Under the pieces are notes generated by a model. It did not search any database. It had not been told where the DNA came from and saw nothing but the letters and a program-made list of their open reading frames with translations. Position numbers and translations under genes: made by a program. Shown piece by piece: positions 54,135 through 63,408 of a stretch of 64,000 nt of DNA (the stretch's first letter is position 1; the number at the start of each line of letters is the position of its first letter). Origin of the DNA: Lachnospiraceae bacterium (GTDB lineage Bacteria; Bacillota; Clostridia; Lachnospirales; Lachnospiraceae); contig SVEK01000003.1 of assembly GCA_015057405.1 (NCBI GenBank), forward strand, positions 1 to 64,000, in the 5' to 3' direction.

Positions 54135-54979
54135 AACTCCTCCCACCTCGAATAATCATTAGTTAATTCCTCTGCCAAAGTCATCTCTTCTATGAGATAA
54201 TCCTTGCTTCCAATCTTATATAATATAACCGGAACTTTATCCAATGGCTGATTGCACACGTAGCTTGATCTGTTATTTCTTGTGGCAATATATTCCCCAA
54301 ATATAGACTCCAAGGTTTCCGACCTTCCTCCTGGAAGAGTAATAATTCTCTTTCTCACATCATTACCATCAACTACCCGGTCAGCAACAACCTTGCCCTC
54401 ATCCAACATAATAAAACGATTACAAACAGACTTAACCGTCTCGTAATCGGTGCAGGAATATATTATTGTCGTCCCCAACTCATTGGTTTTCTTAAGATAT
54501 TTAAACAACATTTTCATAGTCTTGGCTGTAATATAACTATGAAGTTCATCAACAATAATCACATCCGGCTCACTGCAAACCATAGCAATAAATTGTACAA
54601 GCTTATTATCTTCAAATGTCATTTCAAGCAGCTCTTCATTTTTATCAATTCCAAGCTTCTCACACAACTGCTCCTGCTTATTAATATTATAGTTCTCAAA
54701 CCTTGAGCTAACCATTCTGAAATAATCGGCAGCAGTCATGCTTTCTTCATATAAAATATCATCCGGCAAATATCTTACACACCCTGCTTCTTCCCCAAAA
54801 CATACCTCACCGGAATAATACCTTTTATATCCCATGATGCAATGTATAAGTTCTTTCCTGGCATCTGCATCATCTCCAAAAAGAACAACAAAATCTTCCT
54901 TATTAATATGAAAGGATATATCCTCAACCAGACATTGTCCCTCTACATCCTCAATCGTTAAATTTTTAACCTCTAACAT
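54131..54979 (-). CDS. ABC-type ATPase homologue lacking catalytic motifs
   Basis: A 282-residue protein with the overall plan of an ABC ATPase (MLEVKNLTIEDVEG..., H-loop-like TTIIYSCTDYETV, D-loop region). The key motifs are altered: the Walker A position reads FGDDADARKELI with no G-K-S/T; the signature position reads MTFEDNKLVQFIAMV instead of LSGGQ; Walker B is VIIVDELHS. The frame is intact and coupled to the permease, so this looks like a maintained pseudo-ATPase rather than a decayed gene. It may act as a regulator, or pair with an active ATPase encoded elsewhere. Confidence 0.7.
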   Translation of the reverse strand: MLEVKNLTIEDVEGQCLVEDISFHINKEDFVVLFGDDADARKELIHCIMGYKRYYSGEVCFGEEAGCVRYLPDDILYEESMTAADYFRMVSSRFENYNINKQEQLCEKLGIDKNEELLEMTFEDNKLVQFIAMVCSEPDVIIVDELHSYITAKTMKMLFKYLKKTNELGTTIIYSCTDYETVKSVCNRFIMLDEGKVVADRVVDGNDVRKRIITLPGGRSETLESIFGEYIATRNNRSSYVCNQPLDKVPVILYKIGSKDYLIEEMTLAEELTNDYSRWEEL

Positions 54980-55034
54980 TTATTTCATCATCCATTTCCT
55001 TATATAGTATAACTTAAATATTATACGATTTGTA

Positions 55035-55103
55035 TTATATAATATGCCTTACAAGCATAGAACCAATATAACCGGTTGCCCCGGTTGCCAAATATGAAGC
55101 CAT
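55035..55103 (-). pseudogene. N-terminal fragment of an NAD-dependent epimerase/dehydratase gene
   Basis: The minus strand reads ATG then MASYLATGATGYIGSMLV, ending in TAA after 22 codons. LATGATGYIGS is the Rossmann signature (TGxxGxxG) of extended SDR sugar epimerases, with a possible ribosome-binding site (AGGGGTGTGAG) before the ATG. The remaining 280 or so codons are absent, so this is a truncated relic. Confidence 0.6.
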
Positions 55104-55292
55104 CAAACTCACACCCCTATATTTTTATATCATAACAACCTTGTTTTCATTATATTTTACATTCATTATATATTACAGTTAAGTTTAACATATACAAAGA
55201 TGGCATGTCACTATTAAATGTAACTTTTATTTACAATCTATTCTTCAATATATTAATTGTTAACAAATTATTAATCTTTTGCGAAAAATATA

Positions 55293-55321
55293 TTGCACTT
55301 TATTGATAATTAGTATATAAT
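55293..55321 (+). promoter_or_regulatory. SigmaA-type promoter, upstream
   Basis: TTGCAC, 17-base spacer, perfect TATAAT, about 120 bases before the membrane-anchored protein gene. Confidence 0.7.
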
Positions 55322-55352
55322 CTATACATCAAATATATTTGTTCACGTTTTT

Positions 55353-55380
55353 TTGAACATTTATTGCTTCAGGCTATAAA
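55353..55380 (+). promoter_or_regulatory. SigmaA-type promoter, proximal, with inverted repeat
   Basis: TTGAAC, 16-base spacer, TATAAA. The -35 overlaps an inverted repeat GTTCA-N8-TGAAC (about 55341-55358), a possible operator. Two tandem promoters would fit strong or switchable expression of the surface-protein pair. Confidence 0.5.
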
Positions 55381-55441
55381 GAATTTTCAAAAAAAAGACG
55401 AAATAGTATTTGTAAAAAATGAATGGATGGATGGTTGTAAT

Positions 55442-55993
55442 ATGGCAAAGAAGAGTGTTCAGCAGCGTATCAATGCTACTAATCGTACTAGAAAAAGTTC
55501 ATCAAAGAAAAAGCCTGTTATGGTGATTGTACCTATTGTAGTTGTCTCAATACTTATATTAGCAACAGTAATTGTCTTAGGTAAGCCTGATGATACTGTT
55601 ACACCTAATGATATAGTTATTACTGAAGATAACGTAGGTAACTTTGCTGAACAGCAAGAGGAGAAGAATAACAACGTAGCAACAGGTTCATATGACGTTA
55701 GTATGAACTACGACTGGACAATCGATGCTTCCACAGGTATATCAAAGGATGCTTATGTTGGCAACAGCAAGAACAACACAAGTACCGTATATACAACCGT
55801 AACACTCGATTCCACCGGAGAAACTATTTACAAGTCTCCTTACATTGCAGTCGGCAGTCACATCGAGAACATCACCCTCGATAAGACCCCTGATAAAGGA
55901 GTCCACGCAGCTACTATGACGTATCATCTTGTAGATGGAAACTTTGATGAGATGTCCAGTGTATCCGTGGCAATTACTTTAACTGTTCAGTAA
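55442..55993 (+). CDS. Membrane-anchored extracellular protein, unknown family
   Basis: A 183-residue protein: basic N-terminus (MAKKSVQQRINATNRTRK), one membrane helix (about 28-49), an acidic, Asn-rich stalk, and an extracellular beta domain (about 80-183) with DAYVGNSKNNTSTVYTTV, IYKSPYIAVGSHIENITL and the terminal strand SVSVAITLTVQ. I recall similar small domains in Firmicutes, usually beside a larger secreted protein, without assigned function. No sortase or lipobox signal. ATG 55442 is chosen because it begins a normal anchor; its ribosome-binding site is poor. It is followed 46 bases later by the large surface protein, so an operon is likely. Confidence 0.7.
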   Translation: MAKKSVQQRINATNRTRKSSSKKKPVMVIVPIVVVSILILATVIVLGKPDDTVTPNDIVITEDNVGNFAEQQEEKNNNVATGSYDVSMNYDWTIDASTGISKDAYVGNSKNNTSTVYTTVTLDSTGETIYKSPYIAVGSHIENITLDKTPDKGVHAATMTYHLVDGNFDEMSSVSVAITLTVQ

Positions 55994-56039
55994 CCCATTC
56001 ATTGACAACAAAATTCATTTAATTCAAGGAGGAATGACT

Positions 56040-57884
56040 ATGAAAAAGATTACAAAAAGTTTAATGGCTGTTGCATTATCAGCAGCAATGGTACTCTCTT
56101 CAACATCTGCTATGGCAGCAGAGCAGACGTCCACAGGTAACGGTGCATTCGAGAATGACGACTCAGCAGTTCCTGTATATGATGAAGTAACATTACCAAC
56201 TGTAGCAGCAGGTACTTACAATTTTACAATTGACCCACAGAAGTTACTTAATAAGTATGACTCAGAAACTTATTCTGATGCTTCTGCAACTCTTCTCTTT
56301 AACACAGTGAATCAGCAAGCCAAAATCGAAGCTCTTGCAACTGCTCAGATTGATGGTGCACTGATTGACGGAAAGTTATACACCCACACTAAAGTAGAAG
56401 CAGATATTGATGATGATCTTAAAGCAGCTATTACAGTTGCAACAAGTACGATAACCGCTGTTGAACCAGGTTTTTATCTTTGGGTACCGGACGAGACAAC
56501 TCCGATTGATTACGATGGCAAATACTTAGAGATAGACACGACTGTTCTTGGTACATATTTTGATATTACTCTTACAGAATCTGCAGTAGATAGCATCGCA
56601 CTTAAAGCTAACCACAATGCCGGTAGTGTTGTATGTGCTGATGAGATTTACATGGATGAATATGTAGAAGCTACAGGTTCTGCAACAGATTATGTTACAC
56701 TTAAGGCTGACGGAAGTGCTATTGATACAGAGACTGCAACAGCTAATCAGGATATTAACCTTTATGTAACTACAGACGAAGCAGCATTTACTCAGATTAC
56801 AAAAACTAATCTTGCTACATACGTTAAGTTCACTCCTGCTACTAACACATATAAGGGTCAGTCCAATAAGGTCAAGATTATTAACAAGTCTACAAAGACC
56901 AAGACTGTTACAGCTAAAGTTACAGTAAAGAATGCAGATGGTCTTACATTTAAGCCGGAAGCTACTTATAGCAGCGACACATCAGCATCTGTATACTTAG
57001 CTATTACAGATGGTTCAACTCCTGTAGCAGTAGCTGCTGCTGACTCAGTTGTTTCAGCTACAAAGACATTTGAATTAGCACCAGCAGACGAATCTGAAGC
57101 TATTACATACCAGACTACATCTACAGATGATAAAACAGGTGGTCATGTATACAAGCGTTATATCCAGCCGGATGATGGTAGCAAATATTCATTCTGCGAA
57201 TTCTATATAACAGGTTCTGCTAATAGCGAGGAAGGCGCTAAGGAAGCATGGGATGCTTACAACAAGGCTCTTGAAGCTAATCAGACACCTAAGATTCCTG
57301 GTATTGATGTAGTATATAGCATTAACGATAAAGTTGATAAGTACACACTTACAGCTGCAGGTGATAACGCTCCTACATTCAAGGTAGCTGAAGCTACTGT
57401 TACATCAGCTGCTGAAGGTGATGAAGTTACTATCGTTCCTGCTGTTGTAGACGGAAAAGTTGTTGATACTGTAAAATATACACCAAGTGGTGAGGAAGCT
57501 GTAACTGTAACACCTGTTAGCGGAGCTTACAAGTTCACAATGCCTGCTAAGGCAGTTAGCGTAGCTGTAACTTATAAGAGTGCAGATAAAGCTCCTAATA
57601 TTGCAACAAGAACAGGAACCTATTCAAAAGCAAATGGTGCTACATTCGCTGTTGATTTGGGAGCAGGCTCTTTAGCAGCTGAAAACATTGCAAACCTTGA
57701 AATAAGTATTGATGGCAGCTCATTCATGGCTTACACTGGTGGATACTCACTCTCTGAAGGTACTCTTACCTTAAACAGCGGATATATGGGTGGTGCAACA
57801 GCTGGTTCTACAAGATATGTTAAAGTTACATTCGACGATGATGAACCTACTAGCGTAACATTAACACTTACAGTTGCTGATTAA
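56040..57884 (+). CDS. Probable abundant surface protein with Ig-like modules
   Basis: A 614-residue exported protein: signal peptide (MKKITKSLMAVALSAAM, cut at AMA-AE), N-terminal domain with VYDEVTLPTVAAGTYNFTID, a middle domain (about 245-410; SNKVKIINKSTKTKTV, TSASVYLAITDG), a segment with MPAKAVSVAVTYK like bacterial surface repeats, and a C-terminal X2-like Ig module (about 520-614) ending VTLTLTVAD. It has only one Cys pair and no LPXTG or catalytic motif. A near-perfect ribosome-binding site (AAGGAGG, 7 bases before ATG 56040), tandem promoters and a strong terminator suggest high expression. It may form fibres or a coat with the preceding protein. Confidence 0.7.
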   Translation: MKKITKSLMAVALSAAMVLSSTSAMAAEQTSTGNGAFENDDSAVPVYDEVTLPTVAAGTYNFTIDPQKLLNKYDSETYSDASATLLFNTVNQQAKIEALATAQIDGALIDGKLYTHTKVEADIDDDLKAAITVATSTITAVEPGFYLWVPDETTPIDYDGKYLEIDTTVLGTYFDITLTESAVDSIALKANHNAGSVVCADEIYMDEYVEATGSATDYVTLKADGSAIDTETATANQDINLYVTTDEAAFTQITKTNLATYVKFTPATNTYKGQSNKVKIINKSTKTKTVTAKVTVKNADGLTFKPEATYSSDTSASVYLAITDGSTPVAVAAADSVVSATKTFELAPADESEAITYQTTSTDDKTGGHVYKRYIQPDDGSKYSFCEFYITGSANSEEGAKEAWDAYNKALEANQTPKIPGIDVVYSINDKVDKYTLTAAGDNAPTFKVAEATVTSAAEGDEVTIVPAVVDGKVVDTVKYTPSGEEAVTVTPVSGAYKFTMPAKAVSVAVTYKSADKAPNIATRTGTYSKANGATFAVDLGAGSLAAENIANLEISIDGSSFMAYTGGYSLSEGTLTLNSGYMGGATAGSTRYVKVTFDDDEPTSVTLTLTVAD

Positions 57885-57962
57885 TTAAAAATGATTTTGA
57901 TAAACTAATAATTTCTTAGTTCTTTATTAAAATTCAATCGGGTTATACAAACCCATTAACAA

Positions 57963-57996
57963 AAAGAAGGTGTGGATTTCTCCACACCTTCTTTTA
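57963..57996 (+). terminator. Strong terminator of the surface-protein operon
   Basis: AGAAGGTGTGGA-TTTC-TCCACACCTTCT, a perfect 12-bp stem followed by TTTATATT, about 80 bases after the stop codon. Confidence 0.9.
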
Positions 57997-58050
57997 TATT
58001 GCCCTTCTGATAAAGCTCCATAAAACCATGTTATTAATAGGCTATCACCA

Positions 58051-58803
58051 TTATATCATTATATTTGTTAAAACAGATATCATTTCTTTTTTTGTTTCAA
58101 TATCTTTGTTTATATTATATCTATTCTCTATATCACATTTTATATTACCACTGTCACTGCCAATAACAATAATTCTATCTGCCAATGTTATTGCCTCCTC
58201 AATACTATGAGTAACAAAGATAATAGTCATATTATATTTACTGCATATATTCTTCGTTAGCTCTTGCATCTCTCGTCGATTTTTTTCATCTAAACTGGCA
58301 AAAGGTTCATCCATAAGCAATATAGAAGGTTTTAATGCCAATGCACGTGCCACTGCCGCACGTTGTTTCATTCCTCCTGACAACTGATGGGGATAGCAAT
58401 CCTTAAAATCACTCAAGCCAACTTCATCTAATATATCGCTTGCACACTCCACTGCTTCTTTTTTTGATTTCACTTTACCAACTGCAAAAATCGGATATGC
58501 GACATTTTTTATAACTGTTTTCCAGGGCAATAACTGTTCAAAGCTCTGAAATAACATGATAACATCTTTTCCCGGTTTATCATGCACTTTATTATCAATA
58601 ATAACAGCACCTTCATTAACTTCTTCAAATCCTGCAATTATTCTTAAAAGCGTTGATTTTCCACACCCTGAATGACCAAGAATACACACAAATTGATTTT
58701 TATGTATATCTATATTGAACCCATCAAACACTTCACATACATCATCAGTCAAATCAAATATTTTAGTTACATTTTTAATTCGTATTAAAGGCTCAGCGCT
58801 CAA
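58051..58803 (-). CDS. SsuB/TauB-type ABC importer ATPase
   Basis: A 250-residue ATPase: Walker A GHSGCGKST, signature LSGGMKQRAAVARA, Walker B ILLMDEPFASLD, H-loop FVTHSIEEA. This is the nitrate/sulfonate/taurine (and thiamine-precursor) importer group. It begins with TTG at 58803, overlapping the permease stop by 11 bases; no ATG is available near the N-terminus. Last gene of a unit ATP-grasp, binding protein, permease, ATPase. Confidence 0.88.
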   Translation of the reverse strand: MSAEPLIRIKNVTKIFDLTDDVCEVFDGFNIDIHKNQFVCILGHSGCGKSTLLRIIAGFEEVNEGAVIIDNKVHDKPGKDVIMLFQSFEQLLPWKTVIKNVAYPIFAVGKVKSKKEAVECASDILDEVGLSDFKDCYPHQLSGGMKQRAAVARALALKPSILLMDEPFASLDEKNRREMQELTKNICSKYNMTIIFVTHSIEEAITLADRIIVIGSDSGNIKCDIENRYNINKDIETKKEMISVLTNIMI

Positions 58804-59581
58804 TGCTCATACCCCATTTCATAACTGTTAATTTTTCAATTGTATAGAAAACAACTCTGTCCACAATCAAACCAATAATAATTATAACCACAATACCAAC
58901 TATTACATTAGTCATATTAGCATATGCTCTATTAGTGTATATATAATAACCTATTCCACCTAATGAACCTATCATTCCAAATACCATTTCTGCACTAATC
59001 AGGGCACGCCATGCTCTTCCCCAACCAATTCTTAATCCTGATATAAAACTAGGCATAACAGAAAATAAATAAACCTCTTTTACCTTGATAATAGGTGATA
59101 ATTCTATATTATCTGCCCATTCATCATATATCTGAGGTACGTTTTTTATGCCCCCAAGCAAATTGGTTACAAGGGGCCACATTACCCCATGTACAATTAA
59201 CGCAATCATCGCCCCATTACCTATGCCGAACCACATCATTATCAATGGCAATAAGGCCATTCCCGGCAATGGATTAAATATTGTACATAAGGTCACAAAT
59301 AAACTTTTGCATACTTTTGACAATACACATAACGCTGTAATAATAATGGATATGGCTACACTCACAAAAAAGCCCAAAATTATCACAGTTAATGAATTTA
59401 ATATCTGGTGTCCTAACTCACCAAAACAAATCTGATTAACCATAGCTCCTATCACATCTGAAAATTTAGGCAAAATATAATTGTTAACCATTCCTGTTTG
59501 GGATGATACTTCCCAAATAACAACAATTAATATAATCCACATAAGCGACTGGAGCGTCTGATTTTTCAATATTTTTTTCAT
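58793..59581 (-). CDS. SsuC/TauC-type ABC importer permease
   Basis: A 262-residue permease with six hydrophobic segments and the BPD_transp_1 contact loop (FSVMPSFISGLRIGWGRAWRALI, near 175-197). Typical of nitrate/sulfonate/taurine-type importers. Its start lies 6 bases after the binding-protein stop. Partner of the ATPase downstream, with which it overlaps. Confidence 0.88.
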   Translation of the reverse strand: MKKILKNQTLQSLMWIILIVVIWEVSSQTGMVNNYILPKFSDVIGAMVNQICFGELGHQILNSLTVIILGFFVSVAISIIITALCVLSKVCKSLFVTLCTIFNPLPGMALLPLIMMWFGIGNGAMIALIVHGVMWPLVTNLLGGIKNVPQIYDEWADNIELSPIIKVKEVYLFSVMPSFISGLRIGWGRAWRALISAEMVFGMIGSLGGIGYYIYTNRAYANMTNVIVGIVVIIIIGLIVDRVVFYTIEKLTVMKWGMSIER

Positions 59582-59587
59582 TGCACA

Positions 59588-60550
59588 TTACTCCATAGGA
59601 ATTTCATCATAGTTTTCTAACTCTATAAACTTCGTTGGTTCACTTGTTAATATTCCATTATCATACAATAATTTAGCCTGTAAATCGTAATTATTAACAA
59701 ATTTACTTGGTGGCATTGTTTCAATAACTTCCTTCACCAACTCTGCACTTACACCAAATCTTTCTGCCAAAAAAACAGAAACTTCATCAGTATTTTCTTC
59801 GATATAATTTAAAACATCGTCTTGAGCTTTTTTATATGCTTCGATAATATCCTTATTGTTATCATAAAATTCAGAACTCGATACAGAAGCTGCTCCAACA
59901 CTATATTTTTCAATTACATCGCTCATATCTTCAAGAAGCTTAACATTATCTAATTCTTCAGCTTTAGAGCAGTTAGGGAAGGAAAAAATAGCAGCTTTGT
60001 AGTCGTCCGAATTCGATATGGATGCCAGGGCATCAGCTGCCGGAACCGCCGATAAATTGTTATCATATATCATAGCATCGCCTAACTTGTCCTCACACAA
60101 ACCCAAAAACGCCGCGTGTAATGTTGTTGTCTTATTGGTTATAGCTATTTTATCATTCGTTCCTATATCACTTACAGAATTAATGCTTTCAGAATTACTA
60201 TACACCTTTATAGGAGTTGCACCCATATACGACACTAACTTTAAAGGCAATTTATTTTCATATCCCATAATAAATGTCATTAATGACAAATCCGCTATAT
60301 CAAGATTACCGGAAACCATTGCATCTCTTATATCCGGACCGGTTGCAAGTTCTACCCATTCAACTTTAACATTTTCAGGCAAATATTTTTCTAATATCTT
60401 GTACTCTTTCATAACCAACAATGTGGTTGCCGCATATACATCATGACAATTAATTCTAACAGTTCTTTCTTCCTTATTCCCTTTGCCTGAACCACATGCA
60501 GCCATAATAACTATGCTTATTATCAATATACAACTCATTAATTTTTTCAT
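59588..60550 (-). CDS. NMT1/SsuA-type substrate-binding lipoprotein
   Basis: A 320-residue lipoprotein (signal ending in MAAC, Cys near 19). The mature part resembles NMT1/SsuA-type binding proteins: RINCHDVYAATTLLVMKE, the switch region MVSGNLDIADLSLMTFIMGYENK, and IAITNKTTTLHAAFL. Ligands of this group are sulfonates, nitrate, hydroxymethylpyrimidine precursors and related small molecules; the sequence alone does not decide. The gene follows the ATP-grasp gene by 76 bases. Confidence 0.85.
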   Translation of the reverse strand: MKKLMSCILIISIVIMAACGSGKGNKEERTVRINCHDVYAATTLLVMKEYKILEKYLPENVKVEWVELATGPDIRDAMVSGNLDIADLSLMTFIMGYENKLPLKLVSYMGATPIKVYSNSESINSVSDIGTNDKIAITNKTTTLHAAFLGLCEDKLGDAMIYDNNLSAVPAADALASISNSDDYKAAIFSFPNCSKAEELDNVKLLEDMSDVIEKYSVGAASVSSSEFYDNNKDIIEAYKKAQDDVLNYIEENTDEVSVFLAERFGVSAELVKEVIETMPPSKFVNNYDLQAKLLYDNGILTSEPTKFIELENYDEIPME

Positions 60551-60626
60551 ATCAATTTTCTCCTATAATATTTTTACATTTAACATTTTTAATCACTTTG
60601 ATTTTTCATAATATATCACATTTAAA

Positions 60627-61865
60627 TCAATATATCTCATTTATATCTAATTGATTCATCAACATATCATTCCCATTATAATCAACAACCTCAACCATGT
60701 TTAATATTTCTTTAATAACACTCTTTAATTCCAATTTATCAGAACACACAATATGTATTCTTGCTAACGTCTGGTCTAGAGTACCCCTTCGAACAACTTC
60801 ATCATCTTCATAATGACACTGGGTTATGTTAATAACATTTTTTAGCTGTTCAACTTCTTTTAGTCCATTTATAAACTTTATTTTACCAGTTTTAACCAGA
60901 ATAACCAAGTTAGCAGCATATCTTCCCGAAAAATTACATTGCATATTCGGTTTACCTTGTCCAACAATCATACTACCATTTATAGCATAATTTATCAACA
61001 TTTCTATTTGATCGATATCATATATATATTTATACAAAATATGATCTTCCGCACCATTTTTTCTGAATGCCGGATCATAAAAATATATATTATTATCCTT
61101 AACAAATGCCTGAATACTCATAAATCCATTCCGTACATCCAACTCCTTAAATAATTTACACACTTTATTGTGAGTCGTCGATAAGTATAATTCAGCATAC
61201 CTAGATGGATATACAAGTGCCGTTGGTATGGTTCCCGTATCACCATTTTCATTATTAATATATCTATCTGAAATTGATGTTACATATACTTCTCCATCTA
61301 TAAACGCGTAATCAACTACAATGTCATCGCATATCATATATTCTTCTATAAGAATATTTCTCGACTTCGAATTATTCATGGCCTCATCAATAGCTTTACA
61401 CAAAGTACTTTCATCGTAACAAACAGAGATTCCTTTAGCGCTATTGTTATCTACCGGTTTTATTATCGCAGGATACTCAACATTATTAATATCAAAATGT
61501 TTAATAATAGGTAATTTATTAGCCTGCAAAGCCATTTTAAAGCCTTTTTTATTATTAAAAACTTCCAAATGTTTTTTGTTTAAATAACAATATTTCCCCG
61601 TAAGCTTACATAACTCATAATAAACCGGCAGTAAAATATCTGCACAACCAACAATAATCCCATCAATACGTTCTTTATCAATTATCTCTTTCAATTCATC
61701 AACATTAAAACAGTCTATATCCAACGGAACATCACAAAACTTCTTAGCTGGCGAATTGGGTATATTATCTGCAACATATACTTTTAACCCCATCTCTTTA
61801 GCTCTTCTGACAAACGCAATACTTTGCACAACTCCACCTAATATCAAAACACTTTTTTCTTTCAC
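60627..61865 (-). CDS. ATP-grasp family ligase
   Basis: A 412-residue cytoplasmic enzyme: N-terminal pre-ATP-grasp domain (SVLILGGVVQSIAFVRRA, about 5-100), ATP-grasp fold (about 105-310) with YPAIIKPVDNNSAKGI, ILIEEYMICDDIVVDY and metal-site segment NIYFYDPAFRKNGAED, then a C-terminal domain. This group (CarB/PurK-like) ligates amino acids, peptides or sugar-acids. GTG start after AAGGAG. It is placed directly before an ABC importer, an unusual pairing; it may activate or conjugate the imported compound, or belong with the aminotransferase upstream. Confidence 0.8.
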   Translation of the reverse strand: MKEKSVLILGGVVQSIAFVRRAKEMGLKVYVADNIPNSPAKKFCDVPLDIDCFNVDELKEIIDKERIDGIIVGCADILLPVYYELCKLTGKYCYLNKKHLEVFNNKKGFKMALQANKLPIIKHFDINNVEYPAIIKPVDNNSAKGISVCYDESTLCKAIDEAMNNSKSRNILIEEYMICDDIVVDYAFIDGEVYVTSISDRYINNENGDTGTIPTALVYPSRYAELYLSTTHNKVCKLFKELDVRNGFMSIQAFVKDNNIYFYDPAFRKNGAEDHILYKYIYDIDQIEMLINYAINGSMIVGQGKPNMQCNFSGRYAANLVILVKTGKIKFINGLKEVEQLKNVINITQCHYEDDEVVRRGTLDQTLARIHIVCSDKLELKSVIKEILNMVEVVDYNGNDMLMNQLDINEIY

Positions 61866-62112
61866 CCTTTTTCTCCTTATCCAACATATATTTCCCTAAT
61901 AATTTTATTCACAATTTATTATAGTCATATTAAAACAATAGTCCCTCTAATTCATTTATAACATTTAAATTATACCGAGAATCTTTTAACTGATTTATAC
62001 ACACAATTCATGTTGTATTTCGACAAAATAGTTGTTAATAATTAGCATTCCTATTAGGTTTTATAATCAAACCATATATCTTTATTACATAACACTTTTT
62101 CCTCTGCAATAG
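61866..62112. other. AT-rich spacer, no gene recognised
   Basis: Very AT-rich, with stop codons in all frames. It probably contains the promoter of the ATP-grasp/ABC unit, but no -35/-10 pair with good spacing stands out. I looked for thiamine-pyrophosphate and other common riboswitch cores and saw none. Confidence 0.5.
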
Positions 62113-62149
62113 ATCCTGATAGCAACAGATAATTTGTTGCTATCAGGAT
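62113..62149 (-). terminator. Strong hairpin after the aminotransferase gene
   Basis: A perfect 15-bp stem (ATCCTGATAGCAACA with its complement) and 7-base loop lies 64 bases past the aminotransferase stop on the minus strand. The following T-tract is weak, but position suggests it separates the aminotransferase unit from the ATP-grasp/ABC unit. Confidence 0.6.
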
Positions 62150-62212
62150 TTATTGCATGTTTTAAATATCTTTCAAATATTTATTATATCCATAGAAACA
62201 TAACCTCTACAC

Positions 62213-63340
62213 TTATAACTCTGAAGTCTTTGCACTTTTTATCAAATCACATATTTCACATATTAAATCTTCTTGCAATTCAGCATATAGCGGCAAAACC
62301 AAAACTCTATTTGAAAGATATCTACTGTTATTTAAACTATCATCAGAATATACTCCCTTATAGCATTCCTGTTCTACGGTAAGTGGATAAAAGTATTTTC
62401 TTGCATACACGTTGTTTTTCCTTAAATAAACACTTAATTCATCTCTACTAATACCGTACTCCTCTTCAACAACAATTGGCAAATATGCATAATTAAAACG
62501 TTCATTTGGCAATATAGTATTTAATACTCGTATTCCCTTTATCTTTTTTAGATGTTTAATATATAACCTATATCGCTCTTTTCTCTTATTAATAACCTCA
62601 TCTATGTAATCCAGATTACATAATCCCATTATTGCCGAAAACTCATTCATCTTGGCATTAGCCCCCACTTCTTCTACTAATTCTTCTCCTCGGATGCCAA
62701 AATTTTTCAAATTATATAATCTGTCGTACATTGAACGTTCAGCACAAACAACAGCTCCACCTTCTATTGTGTTGAATACTTTTGTTGCATGGAAGCTAAA
62801 AACTGATACATCACCATAATTTCCCACACCAATGTCACCTTTTTCAATGCCAAAGGCATGCGCTGCATCATATATCACTTTCAAATCATGTTTTTTCGCA
62901 ACATTTTCTATAACTTCCACGTTACAGAGATTGCCATATACATGCACAGGAACAATTGCTACAGTTTTATCTGTTATTAATTCTTCTATCTTATTTTCAT
63001 CAATTGTTCCATCTTCTAACTTTACATCACAAAAAACAGGTGTTAATCCATTCCTTACAATTGCATGGGTTGTTGATATAAATGTAAAGGGGGTAGTAAT
63101 TATCTCAGACCCTTCCTTAAATCCATAAGCTTGTATTGCAAGTTCCAACGCCATATGACCATTTACCATTAACGACAATTCTTTTACCTTTAAATAGCTT
63201 TTAAGCCTTGTCTCTAGCTCATTATGATAAATTCCCATATTGGTAATCCAGTGGGTATCCCACAATGGTTTAATAGCCTCTATATACTTTTCATAGGGTG
63301 GCATAAATGACTTGGTTACAAATATTCTGTTTTCAATCAT
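62213..63340 (-). CDS. DegT/DnrJ/EryC1/StrS-family sugar aminotransferase
   Basis: A 375-residue PLP enzyme of the sensory-transduction-type aminotransferase family that acts on nucleotide-linked keto sugars. PLP lysine in VFSFHATKVFNTIEGG (near 188); VYDAAHAFGIEKG contributes the PLP-stacking region; N-terminal PPYEKYIEAIKPLWDTHWITN is typical. Most members build amino sugars for surface glycans or natural products. It follows a partly visible gene by 68 bases on the same strand. Confidence 0.9.
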   Translation of the reverse strand: MIENRIFVTKSFMPPYEKYIEAIKPLWDTHWITNMGIYHNELETRLKSYLKVKELSLMVNGHMALELAIQAYGFKEGSEIITTPFTFISTTHAIVRNGLTPVFCDVKLEDGTIDENKIEELITDKTVAIVPVHVYGNLCNVEVIENVAKKHDLKVIYDAAHAFGIEKGDIGVGNYGDVSVFSFHATKVFNTIEGGAVVCAERSMYDRLYNLKNFGIRGEELVEEVGANAKMNEFSAIMGLCNLDYIDEVINKRKERYRLYIKHLKKIKGIRVLNTILPNERFNYAYLPIVVEEEYGISRDELSVYLRKNNVYARKYFYPLTVEQECYKGVYSDDSLNNSRYLSNRVLVLPLYAELQEDLICEICDLIKSAKTSEL

Positions 63341-63408
63341 TATTTTATCACCTACCAGATTAGCCTCAAAAGTCTCGTCGCCTTATAATTCAACAAATGA
63401 CTTTTTAA

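Noticed and set aside
61866..62112. Riboswitch controlling the ATP-grasp/importer unit
   Set aside because: No recognisable TPP, SAM or other conserved core or convincing stem arrangement in this very AT-rich spacer.
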